Source of the DNA: Podospora pseudoanserina
Taxonomy: Eukaryota; Ascomycota; Sordariomycetes; Sordariales; Podosporaceae
Reading direction: 5' to 3'
Assembly (NCBI RefSeq): GCF_035222485.1
Contig: NC_085922.1
Location: 449,001-513,000, forward strand
DNA: 64,000 nucleotides
In this document: piece after piece, positions 20,425 to 31,746 of the stretch
Position numbering within the stretch: position 1 is the stretch's first letter
How the letters are laid out: every line of letters begins with the position of its first letter
Notes under the pieces: model-generated
What the model saw: the letters and a program-made list of their open reading frames with translations, nothing else
Database searches by the model: none
Told to the model about the DNA's origin: nothing
Position numbers and translations under genes: made by a program

Positions 20425-22723
20425 CTAGAGCCACCAGGCCCAAATGAACACCAACCCGGCCCAGATACCCCAAATGGTGTAAACCGTCACGAAATCCAGC
20501 CCTCCACCCCAAATCGGATTACTTCTCTCCTCCCAGCGCTTTGCCTCCTCTCTGGGGCGGAATAGAAAAGCGGTGGGCGCCCCCGGTCCGTTGTGGACCT
20601 TCTGGAGCAAGTCATGGTTCTCGCCGACGTTGGGGGGCCAAATGGCGTACTTGATCGGAGTAAAGCAGGCTATCGTAAGAACAATGAAAGCCTGATTTGA
20701 GGGCCAGAAAACCCAGAGCAGAATATTGAGGAGCTTCTCCGTGTTGTTTGAGGCCTCGGGAAGATTCTTCACAGCGACCCAGGCCGTGACGAGTATGGCT
20801 GTGACAGCCACACAGTGCATCCAGACACCACACTCAAGAAGGATGTGGTTCAGTCTCTTCGACAGGCCTCCCCGCCGCGCTGGAAAGCGTTCGAAGAGCT
20901 TGTCCTTGAGACTGCCAGTTGAGACGAAGGCAGCGGCGCTGGATTTCTTTGACTGAGTGGAGTTGAATAGCCCCGGGAAGTATGTCTTCATGTAAGCAAC
21001 TGTGTAATGCGGGCTTAGCCACTTTGTCATGCCCCAATCCATGATCGAGGCTCTATACCCTGCCATGACGCCGACGTGAACGTGATGGAGATAGGAAAAG
21101 AATACCGAACCGGCATGAATCCTGAGCAACCGGATCAGCTCCTCTGATCTGTCGGGAGACGTAACAATGAGCGGGGTCTTGGTAAGAAAGAGGAGAGGGA
21201 AAAGGATGAGCTGAAGGGTGGCGAGGTGAGGCTTCAGATGCATCATCATCAACCCAACCATGGTAACGGGCGCTTTCCAAACCAGCTTTTCCAAGAGAGA
21301 TATCCAGGAGTGCCCTGAGAGTTGATGAAGGTCCTGCACGGCAAGGTTGCTGAGGTACCAGCGAGTGTATTGCTTGAGTTGTGCCTGGTAGGTATCAGGG
21401 ACCAGGCCACATTGCAAATACTCGGCAACAGCGGCGGTAATCCAGTGGTTGGTTTGGCCCAGAAGAAACTGCGTGTAGAAGTCCTCGCAGACACAGGTTG
21501 TCGGAAACTGCCCACCAGGTAAGTCATCCAGGGCTTTCCGGCGCATGACCCAGCCTGACCCGGCGCATTGGCCCTTCCCCGCTTGATCTTGGATGGGGTG
21601 GTAGCATTTGACACGGAGAGAATTGGATTGGTTGGTTGGGTCGTTGTCGGGAATGTTGTAGAAAGTCTACAAGTTAGTTGTTAGTTGAGATTTCCAACAC
21701 CACCGCATACTCCAAATGATCAAAATCGTACCTGAACCCCGCAAACCAAACCTATCTCTTTTCCGTCCTCCTGATATCCCCCAGCTGGGTAAAAATGGGG
21801 AATCGTTGCTCTGAGCCATGCTCTGTCGGGAATCATGTCTACATCCAGCACGGCGATCAACTCCGCTCTGCCTCCAGGAAGACTGTCGATGAACTGAAGG
21901 GCATTGTTGAGATTGGCGGCTTTGACTCCAGGAGGCTTCTCCGTTGCTTTGTCGTAGTTCGAGGTGTAGAATACATTTCCGACTCTGCTTCGGAGCGCAG
22001 CAAGTCCGCTCTCTACCGCGCTGTCTCCGCCATCGTCGGTTACAATGACCCTCAGTTTGTCGAGAGGATAATCGAGATCGAAAGCAGCAAGAACTGTTCC
22101 GTAGACCATAGCTTCCGATTCTTTGCAAATACAAATAACCACATCGACAGACGGGAGATTGTTCTCGCCCAACAGCCGAAGACGAGGACGCCAGGTGCCG
22201 AAAAAGCTGTAGCTTTTGATTTGCCACGCAACGAGTAGTTGGTCAACTAAATCTCTGTTAGACTATCCCCCTCAAAATACGACACATAGGTAGCAAACTT
22301 ACCGGCCCACAGAATCTCGACAAGAAAGAACAGCGTTGCCGAGAGCATTTGCAATCTTGACAGGGCAATGTAGCTTGACTCATCGCCTGTCCAGTAAGAG
22401 ACAATAGTGCGTCCCTGGTAATAGGCAGCCCATAGCAGAAGCACCGCCGGTAGAGTAGCTGTAAACGCGACGAACCTCACAAGGTAACGCTGCCACATAT
22501 GAGGACAGAAAAGAACCGAGGACGTTTCCTCGGAGTCGGTAAGGGCTTGGATACGGGCCTGCAAATTACCGCCGTCGATTGCGTTCCTGTCGAACTTTTC
22601 CTCATTGTCGTGCTTGTTGTTGGTTTTCTTGGAGGGATAGTTGGCTTGGGACACGTCCGTCGACCGAACCCAAGTCGAGGTCTCGATGCCGATGGCCTCG
22701 TTCTCGTTCCACGAATGTGACAT
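20425..22723 (-). CDS. Family 2 glycosyltransferase, cellulose/mixed-linkage glucan synthase-like
   Basis: Three exons (22723-22303, 22246-21732, 21666-20425) with introns GTAAGT...TTTAG and GTACGA...TGTAG give 725 residues. This is a processive membrane GT2 polymerising a beta-glycan from a nucleotide sugar. Two N-terminal TM helices lie near 80-135. The GT-A core has CKESEAMVYGTV, TDDGG (Asp211-212), the DVD metal motif (275-277), the catalytic-base motif CEDFYT (Glu373-Asp374) and QYTRW (411-415), i.e. the D, DxD, ED, QxxRW set of cellulose/curdlan/hyaluronan synthases. At least four C-terminal TM helices follow. No PilZ domain is present. Fungal relatives include putative beta-1,3/1,4-glucan synthases and CPS1-like proteins; the product polymer cannot be told from sequence alone. 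Confidence 0.9.
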
Positions 22724-23323
22724 TGTGAGCGATGATCCTCAAGGCAGGCGGTTTTCCGCGGTAGAGGGAAGACAGCCGGGGTAGCTGCTGACGATGAGGG
22801 TGTGTAACTCGGAGGCCAGTAAGACAACAGAGTTGCCAGTTTATGTACCGGTAGAGGGCACCCTGGCGCCGCCGGTGAGGTGGGTCTGAAGCAAAATTTT
22901 GGAGTGAATATCTAAGGTGAATATGGATGTAAAGCGAACATTCGGAGTGAATAAGGTCAAGAGAGCAACTCGAAACGTTGTTCCGTCCCAACTACCCACC
23001 CAAGCAACCAACAAACACAAGCTGTGTGCGCACAATCTTCATAGAAGGCGCAGAGTGGTCACGACCGAGAACACATCTAAACAGAGAAAAATTGCTGCTA
23101 ATGTCTCAGAGCTCTCGTGGTAGAGAAAGGTCAGCAAATTGGAACTCGGGATGCGATGTTTAATTGTTTCATGATAACCGGGCATCCTGTGCACCTTGCC
23201 AACTGAAAAACCACCTGACATCCCAGGTCAGCCGAATCGAGTATCTTGCATCCCGTCACACTTGTCGGTGTGGTGGACTTTCCTTTTTCACATGTCGATG
23301 ATGGCATAAGGGACCTCTCCTAT
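22724..23323. other. Spacer, promoter of the glycosyltransferase gene
   Basis: About 600 bp with no recognised gene. It contains the upstream region of the minus-strand glycosyltransferase and the 3' flank of the aldolase-like gene. Confidence 0.4.
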
Positions 23324-24181
23324 TTATGCACTATTCTGATATAGCGGAGAGACCTCCACTTCTCTTTGCCAAAGAGCCCAAGGTCTCCTGACGGTGTCCT
23401 CGCACATTTCCGATGCCGCCGTGGCTTCTGCTTTGCTCAAGAAATGAATACCTGGATCTGCACCGGTCGGAAAGGTGCCTACCACGGCCATGGCGGCATT
23501 TTGCATGATGATGGCCTCCTTTTGCACCGCGGCATTTTGGGCCGTATATATCGCCTGGAAGACGACATTTTGTAGGTTGGAGGCCACAGTAGTAAAGCCG
23601 TGCCCTCTCATGAGCACCACGGTTGTTTTCGTGTCGATAAACTTGTAGGCCAATTTCCGGCCCAGAAACTCGTCTTTGACCAGCAAGCCGCTGCTCCCAC
23701 TCCCATCATCTGGTGGATTTTCGGAGTGAGCCGGCCCCAGCCTCATCCCCTCATGATTCCTGGTGTCAAATACAGGGCATCCTTCAGGACGGAGGAAACC
23801 AGCGAGGTGGATACACGGCCGTAGTCGTACTCGATTGATGGTGAATGGCAACACAGCCTGACAATGACTGTGCACAATGGCGTTGACACTCGGGTACTGC
23901 CTGTAAATTTCCGAGTGAATGAACCTTTCGCTAAACAGCTGGTTTTGGTTTGACGTGTCTGTCGGCTTGGCCCCGTCGATGGTCAGGGTTATCAGATCAT
24001 CAGCGCTGGAGACCAAGGCAGGGGCCATGCTGCGGGACATTATGAAGGTATCTCTCATTAGGGGATTTCGAACAGAGAGGTGGCCGTACGCATCGAGAAC
24101 ACGGTGGTAGTGGAGGATATGAAGGGCCGTGATGAAGTCGTGTTCGAGCCGGTCGAACTGACGCTCGTTGAGCGTCTCCAT
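23324..24181 (-). CDS. Class II aldolase/adducin family protein
   Basis: Single-exon protein of 285 residues from METLNERQFDRLE at 24181. The same frame is open back to an ATG at 24343, but that extension (Arg/Pro/Ser-rich) looks like 5' UTR. The class II aldolase head domain is clear. HILHYHRVLDAYGHLSVRNP opens it. The zinc ligands are HSH (His104, His106) after Glu91 in ERFIHSEIY, and the third His is in MRGHGFTTVA (His194). The family includes L-fuculose/L-ribulose phosphate aldolases and epimerases, but fungal members of this kind lack an assigned sugar pathway. A divergent promoter of about 580 bp is shared with the Tfc6 gene. Confidence 0.85.
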   Translation of the reverse strand: METLNERQFDRLEHDFITALHILHYHRVLDAYGHLSVRNPLMRDTFIMSRSMAPALVSSADDLITLTIDGAKPTDTSNQNQLFSERFIHSEIYRQYPSVNAIVHSHCQAVLPFTINRVRLRPCIHLAGFLRPEGCPVFDTRNHEGMRLGPAHSENPPDDGSGSSGLLVKDEFLGRKLAYKFIDTKTTVVLMRGHGFTTVASNLQNVVFQAIYTAQNAAVQKEAIIMQNAAMAVVGTFPTGADPGIHFLSKAEATAASEMCEDTVRRPWALWQREVEVSPLYQNSA

Positions 24182-24763
24182 AGGGGGCGTTGTCAGTTGC
24201 TGCACCTGGCCGATGAGTTTATCTCGGGAGTTGGATGAGCAAGGGATGGAAAAGAAAAGTGAAGACAACGAATGTCTCGGATGACGACGCCGTCTGGGGA
24301 CCGGAAACCTGGAAAGCTGAGGCCCTGTCCAGCACACAGACATGAGCAGAGCGCAAACTTAATCTCATGTTGGGTGTCTGTATGTCGTCATCCCGGTTTT
24401 CGAGGCCATGACTGAAAAGCTTTGCGTGCGTATGTGTAGCCGGCGGCACGAAGGAAGATGTTATTATCAGAACCCTAACCCTTGCGCGATTCGACCCCCA
24501 CCATTCCCACTTTACCCCCACCTTTGCTTTCCAACTCTCGACTCAGAGCTTTCAGATTGGAGCTTTCAAGTAATTTTACAAGAATAAACCGCGGCCAATC
24601 CAACAACAACGTCTGGGTTACTTATCAGCATCTGTCATTTGCAATCATCACTATAGACTTTCAGCTTTCTACTCCATGTGACATTGCATTTATCGGTTGG
24701 CCGATGATATCCTGAGTCTGTGACTTTCGAGCCTCATCTCTTCGTGCAGCACATCTGCCCCAC

Positions 24764-27101
24764 ATGGCGCCTCGACCAGCTCGACGAAGCGCGAGGGGTG
24801 TGAGGAAAAACTACAATGAGGCAAGCAGCATTGTGCTCGATGACGACGAGGAGCCGATTCAGGTCCCGGATAACGACAGGGATATCGACGACGACCTTGG
24901 CTCCGGATCCAACGGTGTACCTGACTTTGACGCAGACGGCCATGGCGCAGACGATGACCCCAGTAGCGATGGCGATGAGGTAGACGAGGATGGAAATCCA
25001 AAAACGACCACAGCTTCAAAGTATCAACAAAAAGGGAAGCGGAATGCCGGTGCCGGCATGATACAGTCTCGCAAAGGCTTCCACGACATCCCCCACTACC
25101 CTTTGGAAACGCGTATCGTGACCCGCGTGTATGCCGGTCCGCTTAGACGCTATGCTCGCTATTCGGCCCTCAGAGATTCCATGTACGGTCCTGAGATCCC
25201 TCGCATCAGAGTTATTTGGGCTTTGGAAACCAAATGGAGCGCCTTCCCCGTTCTGCCTCCCAAAGCCGGCGCTTCAGAAGTCAGAGGCATCATGCCGAGC
25301 CCTTGGGTTCCGCAAGGCTTTGAGAAGAACCAGACATTAGCAGCATCAAAGTGGTATGAGGGGTACCACCTTCATTGTCCCGTTGAGGAGCTCCAGGTCT
25401 GCCATCACGTTGCCGCCCACCAGGGGGAAAGTCTGGTACCAAACGCAAATGGAGAGCTGGTGACGCTGCTGGGGCCATGGGATCGCCAGCGAGAGTTTAT
25501 TCTGCCTCGGCGCGGAAGCTTGGAGATAGCAGAAAACGGTTCGCCATTTACAGAGGATGATATCGTCACAGATGGTGAAGAAGCTCGATCGAGAGGGTGG
25601 ATGATTGATGTTGGGGGCATTCCTCTGGCCATAGCTTGGGCACCTTTCTTCCTCAGGAACAACAGACAGGTCCTTGCGGTAGCTACCATCCCTTTCTCGG
25701 ACCAAGATTCGTCCCTCGTCGTCGAAGAGAATTCCGGCAACCATAATGCTACTTCGGAGATCCAAGGATCTGTCCAGTTTTGGGAATTCGCTGCTGAAGA
25801 AGACAGCAGCAAGGAAGGGATGGCAACGCCTGCCAAACGACCTTCCCGTCTTCTGGGGGCAAAGTGCTTTTCGTGGGGCCGGCCCAAGCGTATGCAATTT
25901 TGTCCAGTTCCCATGGACGAGTCCGCGTCGCCTTCAACCAACGGCATTCTTGCTGTGCTGTGCAGCGATGGAAGAGTCCGCGTCATAGATTGTAAGGCGA
26001 TCCATGAAGATCAAGTACCCGATTACGGTTCGTGTTGCCCCAAATAGTTCGGCCCAAGACGAGTGCTAACCCGTTACAGCTTGTATGGAGGCACCGATGG
26101 TCACGTTTGGACAGGACAATGACTACAACGTTGAGGTTACCTGCCTAACCTGGGCTAACACGAACCGCCTCGCGCTTGGTCACAGTGATGGATCAATCAC
26201 GCTGTGGTCAGTCTATCCCAAGACGCTGCTGCAGCGCCACGGTGCTCACACGACCTACGTTATCGACATCTGCTCGGCCTATCCGTCGAATCCATATCTG
26301 GTCGCCTCCGTCCCCGTGGGCGGCTGCGCGACTTTGACCGACATGTCACACCCCAGCTCCGAGTTCACCTACTTCCCGGTTCCGGCGATTAGCTTCCAGC
26401 CCAATCTGCTCTGTTGGAACGAGTCGATGCAAGGCTTCATGGCGCTGTACCCCTCGTCCACTCCCAACACCACCATTGCGTTTCTCCATCATCGCTTCTT
26501 CGCCCAGGCCCGCAGCATCTGCACCGGTCCCAACACGCTAACCTGTGTCTCGGTTGGCACGACGCATCCTTTTATTCTTGTCGGCTGCGCAGATGGGTCG
26601 GTCTTCGCTTGCAACGCACTGCAGAAGTTGTTTAAGCAGAAAGGGGAACCACTGAGGAAACTCAAGATCTTTGAGCATGAATACAGACCAGTCGTCGCTA
26701 CTCGGAGCAGCCAGGGCAATTCCATCCGCGGTGCAGTTCGGATACTCCAGGGATACTTGCCCGAGGTCAACGATGACCCGCGAACAGAAAAGAGAAAAGA
26801 AATGGACCGTAAGAAGAGGTTGGAGAGGGAGAAAAAGAGCAAGTACACGGCCAGCGGGAAGAAGAAGGGTAGGCCCAAGAAGAATGCTGGTCTCGAACCT
26901 GAACAGCCTGAAGAGGAGCACGACCTTGAAGGGGAGCTGCAGGAAAAGCTCGCGTCCAGGGTCGTAATCCACGAGCCACTGACCAGAGTCACGGCCGTTG
27001 CGTGGAACCCGAATACTAACTTCAGTTGCTGGGCTGCCTGCGCCATGGCTTCCGGCATCATCAAAGTCATGGACCTGGGCGTGGAAGACTTCAGAGCGTA
27101 A
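24764..27101 (+). CDS. tfc6: TFIIIC subunit Tfc6 (WD-repeat)
   Basis: Two exons, 24764-26027 and 26080-27101 (intron with GCTAAC branch and TTACAG acceptor), give 761 residues. Tfc6 is the WD40 subunit of the tauB module of TFIIIC, which binds the B box of tRNA genes for RNA polymerase III. The acidic, disordered N-terminus carries an RRSARG motif. The propeller blades are seen as HCPVEELQVCHH, VQFWEFAAEE, LAVLCSDGRVRVID, VEVTCLTWANTNRLALGHSDGSITLWSV and VGCADGSVFACNAL, and the C-terminal blade has TRVTAVAWNPNTNFSCWAACAMASGIIKVMDL. A basic insert (KKRLEREKKSKYTASGKKKG) precedes the last blade. The donor used here, GTTCGT, is weak; an in-phase alternative GTAAGG at 25992 would shorten the protein by 12 residues. 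Confidence 0.85.
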
Positions 27102-28052
27102 AGAGCTCAAGAGCCAGAGACTCGGCGAACTCTCAGCATGGACCCTGCATTCGGCTCATGAAGAGCCCCTGAATTGAGGTCGGATCGACGGGATCGAGAG
27201 TTGTGGAAATCGAGAATGGCCGTGTCGCAGTCGGCGTTCAGGGGCAGTCGCAGACGGGCTACGGGGTCGGAGCCGGCGACCGGGGTGGGTTGGCCCAGAT
27301 GGTTCGCTGTTCAGGTACCGGACTCGCAAGCCCCGCAAAATCCCATGCTATCGAGAGCAACCTTCCGGAACCGTTCTTGAAAGGCCGTGGATTGCCAATG
27401 AAGATCTGGCCGGTTCCAGTCGAGCTCAAGTCTACAGTGGGTGTGCCTTTTTTTGACCTCATGAATGATACTCTGGCGAGCTACGTGCTTGCTGCATTGC
27501 AACAAGCAAGCACCAGTAGCAACGGTTTGTCAGTGTAGTGCTACCCTCCACATGCACCTTTGTCTCCCAATGTAACCTCGAACTCGGGCAGTTTGAAGTT
27601 TATGCTCTCGACACTCGAGATGCCCGAGAAAACACCACACCACCACCAGGCCACGGAACAATTGTCAAACGGCCAAACGGTTAGACGGCTTCCCGGGTAA
27701 GAGCGGGCTGTCTCTCTCTCTCTCTCTCTCGGAGGAAATACCCAAATGCCACCCTTCGGAAGGTGAAATGGGAAATTAGTTGCATTATCAGTGCTGCCCC
27801 TGGTCTCCTTCGGTTGGATGATGAGCTGTTTAGTACTTTGCTATGCAAATTAGATATGTTCAATATGCATACTCTCTGTATGTGTCTGGTGTATGTACGC
27901 GTCCTTTTGTCTTGTGGTTCGTTCGTCGTGATGAAGTGGTATCCAGTAACATGCTTCCATCAATACCCTCAAATTTCCTTTTTCCAAAAATAGTTCTATT
28001 TTTGGCGATGTCTTCTTCTCCTCTCATGCTTGCGTCCTGAGTTGAGCCGAGA
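27102..28052. other. Spacer with a (TC)10 tract
   Basis: A 111-codon open frame at 27203-27538 follows the Tfc6 stop but has no family likeness. A (TC)10 tract lies at 27711-27730. Otherwise nothing is recognised. Confidence 0.4.
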
Positions 28053-29592
28053 TCATGAAGCACACAATGCTCCGACACCGGTAGAATGGTGAAAGTCAAA
28101 AGCCTTTGTCATTCCGTATAAATGCGAGGCCGCGGCAAGCAAGACAAAGATGTGGAAAAGCTGATGAGAACTTCCAAAGATGTCAAACTTTCCTGGGAAG
28201 CGACGCTCTGGGAAACGAGCCTATCCCATGTCTTTTCGTCAGTCTTCAACCTCTCTTTCCCTGTCCGCACCGATCTTGGTAACACAGGGAGTGCACCCGC
28301 AAACAAGAGAATACTGACCGCATACAGGAACGCCCCAAAAATATACAACGCCCCTTGGAAGATGACCCAGTTAAGACCCATTCTTTTGTTAAGCTCGTCG
28401 TATGTGTAGAGAGTGATTAACGCATGGATAATAGGCAATACCCCTGAGAGACCCAAAGACACGAACATGAGGGCACGGTAAGGCCTCCAAGCGGGAGTGC
28501 GGAAGTGGTCGAACCACGATACCATGATGCAGCCAGAGCCTAAGAGGCAGATCTGTATCGGTTCAGTCAGCTTCTCTTCAACGTCAAAACACCAAACACC
28601 TTCCCCCCTATCCAACCGTGCCCCTTTTTCGTCCAACAAGTGTTCCCCATCCCTTCCTTACTTTTTCACAGTGACCCCTATTTTCAACGGCACCGCGCCT
28701 TTCCCCTGGCTATCTTGCGAACAACGCCACCAAAACCTCAAGCGAGAACCCTATCACAACAACTCGAGTGAGAAGCCCCAGGTCTCTAGCGAGATGACTT
28801 CCAAAGGCTCAAGTGAAAGCGACACTGTTCCCCTCCTTATACAGATTTCCCCCATAACCTGACCACCAAGCGCACACATTTCCCCTTCCATCTTTGCACA
28901 ATCCCAGCCCAATTCCTCAAAACAGCACTTTCCCCTCTATCTACCTTATGTCCCCCCGCACACGTCCTACGAAACAAAAGACCCTCAAGAAAAAACGAAG
29001 AAAAACTTACCGCTCCCAGATACACCGTCAGCTTCCCAGGCTCGCACCAAAACCCATACCACAGCGCCGGCACGTAACTCCCCACTATCAAGAAAACGAT
29101 GCCGGTGTAGTCGAGCTTGTTCCCCCACTTGGCCACCTTGTCCGAGTGGTTGCTAATCGCATGGTACGTCGCGCTCATCCCCAGGCACAAGAAGGCGCCC
29201 GCGAAAAAGCAGGAAAACACCAAGATGTCGGCCGAGGAGGCGGTGTCAAAGCGGGGGTGAATCAACCGATACAGGTATGTGGACAGAATGACGGAAAAGA
29301 AGGCGCCGAGGAGGTGAGACCAGATGTTGACTGATTCGTTGTGGAGGTAGAACAACGACCTGAAGGAGGCGCGGAAGGAGTACGAGGTTGGGCGGTAGCC
29401 GCGGAGGATGGAGGGGTTGTCGCGGCGCCATGGCTCAAGTTGGTCGAAGAGGAGGAGTTCGAGCCTGTGCTCGATGTCGGTGGCGGTTTGGACGATGGTT
29501 TCGGTGAGGGAGGGGCGGCGTTTGCGGAGGCCGGAGCCGGAGCCGGAGCCTGGACCGGTGGTGCCGGGATTTTGTTTGGCGGGGCCGGGCAT
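28053..29592 (-). CDS. PAQR/Izh-type seven-TM receptor (haemolysin-III family)
   Basis: Three exons (29592-29011, 28552-28315, 28207-28053) give 324 residues. The introns are a 458-nt one (GTAAGT...ATACAG) and a 107-nt one ending CCCAG, whose donor is placed at A|GTATTC so that YAV joins KRRFPGKFDIFG. It is a progestin/adipoQ receptor family member like yeast Izh2, linked to zinc and sterol homeostasis. Motifs are SATYHAISNHS (His144), KLDYTGI (Asp161) and the C-terminal HQLFH (His288, His292). These are the zinc-ligand and presumed ceramidase-type residues. The N-terminus has the signature FRSLFYLHNESVNIWSHL. Seven hydrophobic helices can be counted. The second donor is the least certain point. 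Confidence 0.86.
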
Positions 29593-31746
29593 GGCGGTTG
29601 AAGGGATGGCTGGTCGGCTGGCTGACTACCTACCCACTTTGGTGTGACAAGTGTTACTCTGGAGGTGCTCAGAGGCAAGAAAAGGGGCATGTAACGATAT
29701 TTTGCATTTGTTGCGAGACTGGCTTCTGGGTTACCATCCGATCTTTACTTGATTTTATGTCTCTGTTCATGAACATACATATCACTGTTCTGCGGGGTGA
29801 TGACGACGACCAGATAGACCAAGAATCCATTCTCTGCCAACAATGCTTTAAGATGGCATGGTTTGATGTGCTGTCTAGGCGTGGTTTTGTTGGGATTTCG
29901 AGTCGTTTGAAGGCTGTCCACCTGGCAGAGGTTGAGCGAGATCCACAATAAATGCCGAGGCCGCCGCAAACTGGGAGGAGCCGTTTGCATGTGGGAGCAG
30001 TTGCCAGCTTCAGTGGTCTCTACCGTAATTGACCCCGCTGTTAGTAGCTGCCTGCCCATGCACCGCAGAGCACTAACAGGGTGTGCCATACTCCATAGGT
30101 ACGTAGGGTAGGTACTCAACACCATCGATGGCCTCGACACTCCAGGCTCCCCAACTCAACCTCTCAGAAATTCACAATGACGCGGCCCAACTCCCTTACC
30201 CAGCCAAAGGTCCAATATTTACCAGCTACCAGCAGATTATCCCTTTAACAAAAGTCACCGTTCACAGTGCTACCATTTCCGTTCGCTTTCATTCCGCGGT
30301 TCGCTGTTCGCTTACCTGTCCTTTCCTCGAATCGCTTCCAGCAGCAAACGGATGTTCGATGCCGATCAATTGCACGGCATCACAATGAAAAGCTCTAGCC
30401 CCAACGGAGACCGATCCTCCATCCTGACCAAAAGCAAATATCACGGCATTTCTCACCCTCAACTCCCACAGGTGCACACCAACCACCAGCTCTTCCCAAA
30501 AACTCAACGCAACGGTGTCATGTCCCTGGCATATTACCTGCAGACCCCGATAGTGAATGTGGGCACACAAATGGAACCATACACTGATGAGTAGGGTCTC
30601 GCCCCAGAGCAGTGTCGTCTTCGTTTCCTGGAAACAGATTACCTCTGGCAGAGAAGCTCGGGCGTTGCTACCAGCTGTTCTTATTACACGCCACTGTCTC
30701 CAGATACCCGGATCAACGAGAACCACGGTCAACTCTATTTCTATTCTTGGACATGCCAAAAAGTTCCCTGTGGAACCCTCCCATGTGATGACCAACGACG
30801 ACAAGTGTCAACTTCAGACTACCAGTCGGTTGTGGTGATGGCTTCAAAGATCGCATCGCCAACATGCGCCAAAGTGAAAGTGCAAATGCACTCCATCTCT
30901 TTCATAAGAGCCGATGCAGTGCGGCTTAAGAACCGCAGCATTTCACATTCTCATGCCCGTTTTCCCGGCCAGCCCTTTGGTCTTGGCTATCCGATGTAAC
31001 AGCTTTGAGTCGAGTCTCCTGTCTAGTGGACAACTACCGCCATCGAGCGTGCGGGCTAGGGAGTGAGAGCCAGCGTTCTCTCTGGATGTTGGGGGAGGAG
31101 AGGACTTGGAAATCACGACGGCGTCGGTCCAAAAATAGCAAGGCTCCTCCCGCAACTTTGTGTTCAGAGTCAACTCGGTTTATTGCGGCCTTGGACCGCC
31201 GATGACCCAAACTGGCTTGACTACGCTATGGATATAGGCACAATTATTCACAGTGCAACCTTACTCTGGGGTTGTTCACTTATCGTCGTGTCTGGGCACC
31301 TGACCGAGACAGGCCCATGGCCAAACGACGCCTGTTGACGGCCCCGGATAAATAAGCCGAACCATATCGCCATTTAGCTCTCACCCTCGTTGCTTCATCT
31401 ATTCCATATTGCTCACAGATTGTCGCCACCAAACTCACCTCCACAGCATCAACCACATCACAGCTTCGGGCGTTCCTCGCGTTGTTCTGGGAGCGGGGCC
31501 GGTGCGTCGATATCATTGCAGGCTTCTATTAATACTCTCACCGGGGGTTGTGGTGAAGATGGCGACACTGGATATGCCATGGCGAAACGGGTGACGGGCA
31601 GGGGACGGGAGAAGGCGAGGATTGTGTATATCAACACATGGGAACCGCCACCTGATCCGGGCTCTTGAGATACACGACGTCAATCGTGAACCCTCAGGAG
31701 TCGACAACGATATCTCCCCCTCAAAACCAGCTCCCGCCGCCACATC
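29593..31746. other. Long spacer, promoter of the repeat-protein gene
   Basis: About 2.1 kb with several chance frames (for example 30289-30804 minus, 171 codons) that show no domain or compositional support. An AT-rich ATAAATAAG near 31348 could be the TATA-like element of the 31747 gene, leaving a 5' leader of roughly 370 bases with upstream ATGs. Confidence 0.4.

Noticed and set aside
27203-27538. 111-codon frame after the Tfc6 stop
   Set aside because: No homology is recognised; it could be chance or 3' UTR, and it was not called as a gene.
29262-29690. Pro/Ser-rich minus-strand frame overlapping the PAQR gene
   Set aside because: Shadow of the PAQR exon in another phase.
30289-30804. 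171-codon minus-strand frame
   Set aside because: No start context, domain, signal peptide or splice logic, and competing frames on the other strand; treated as chance.
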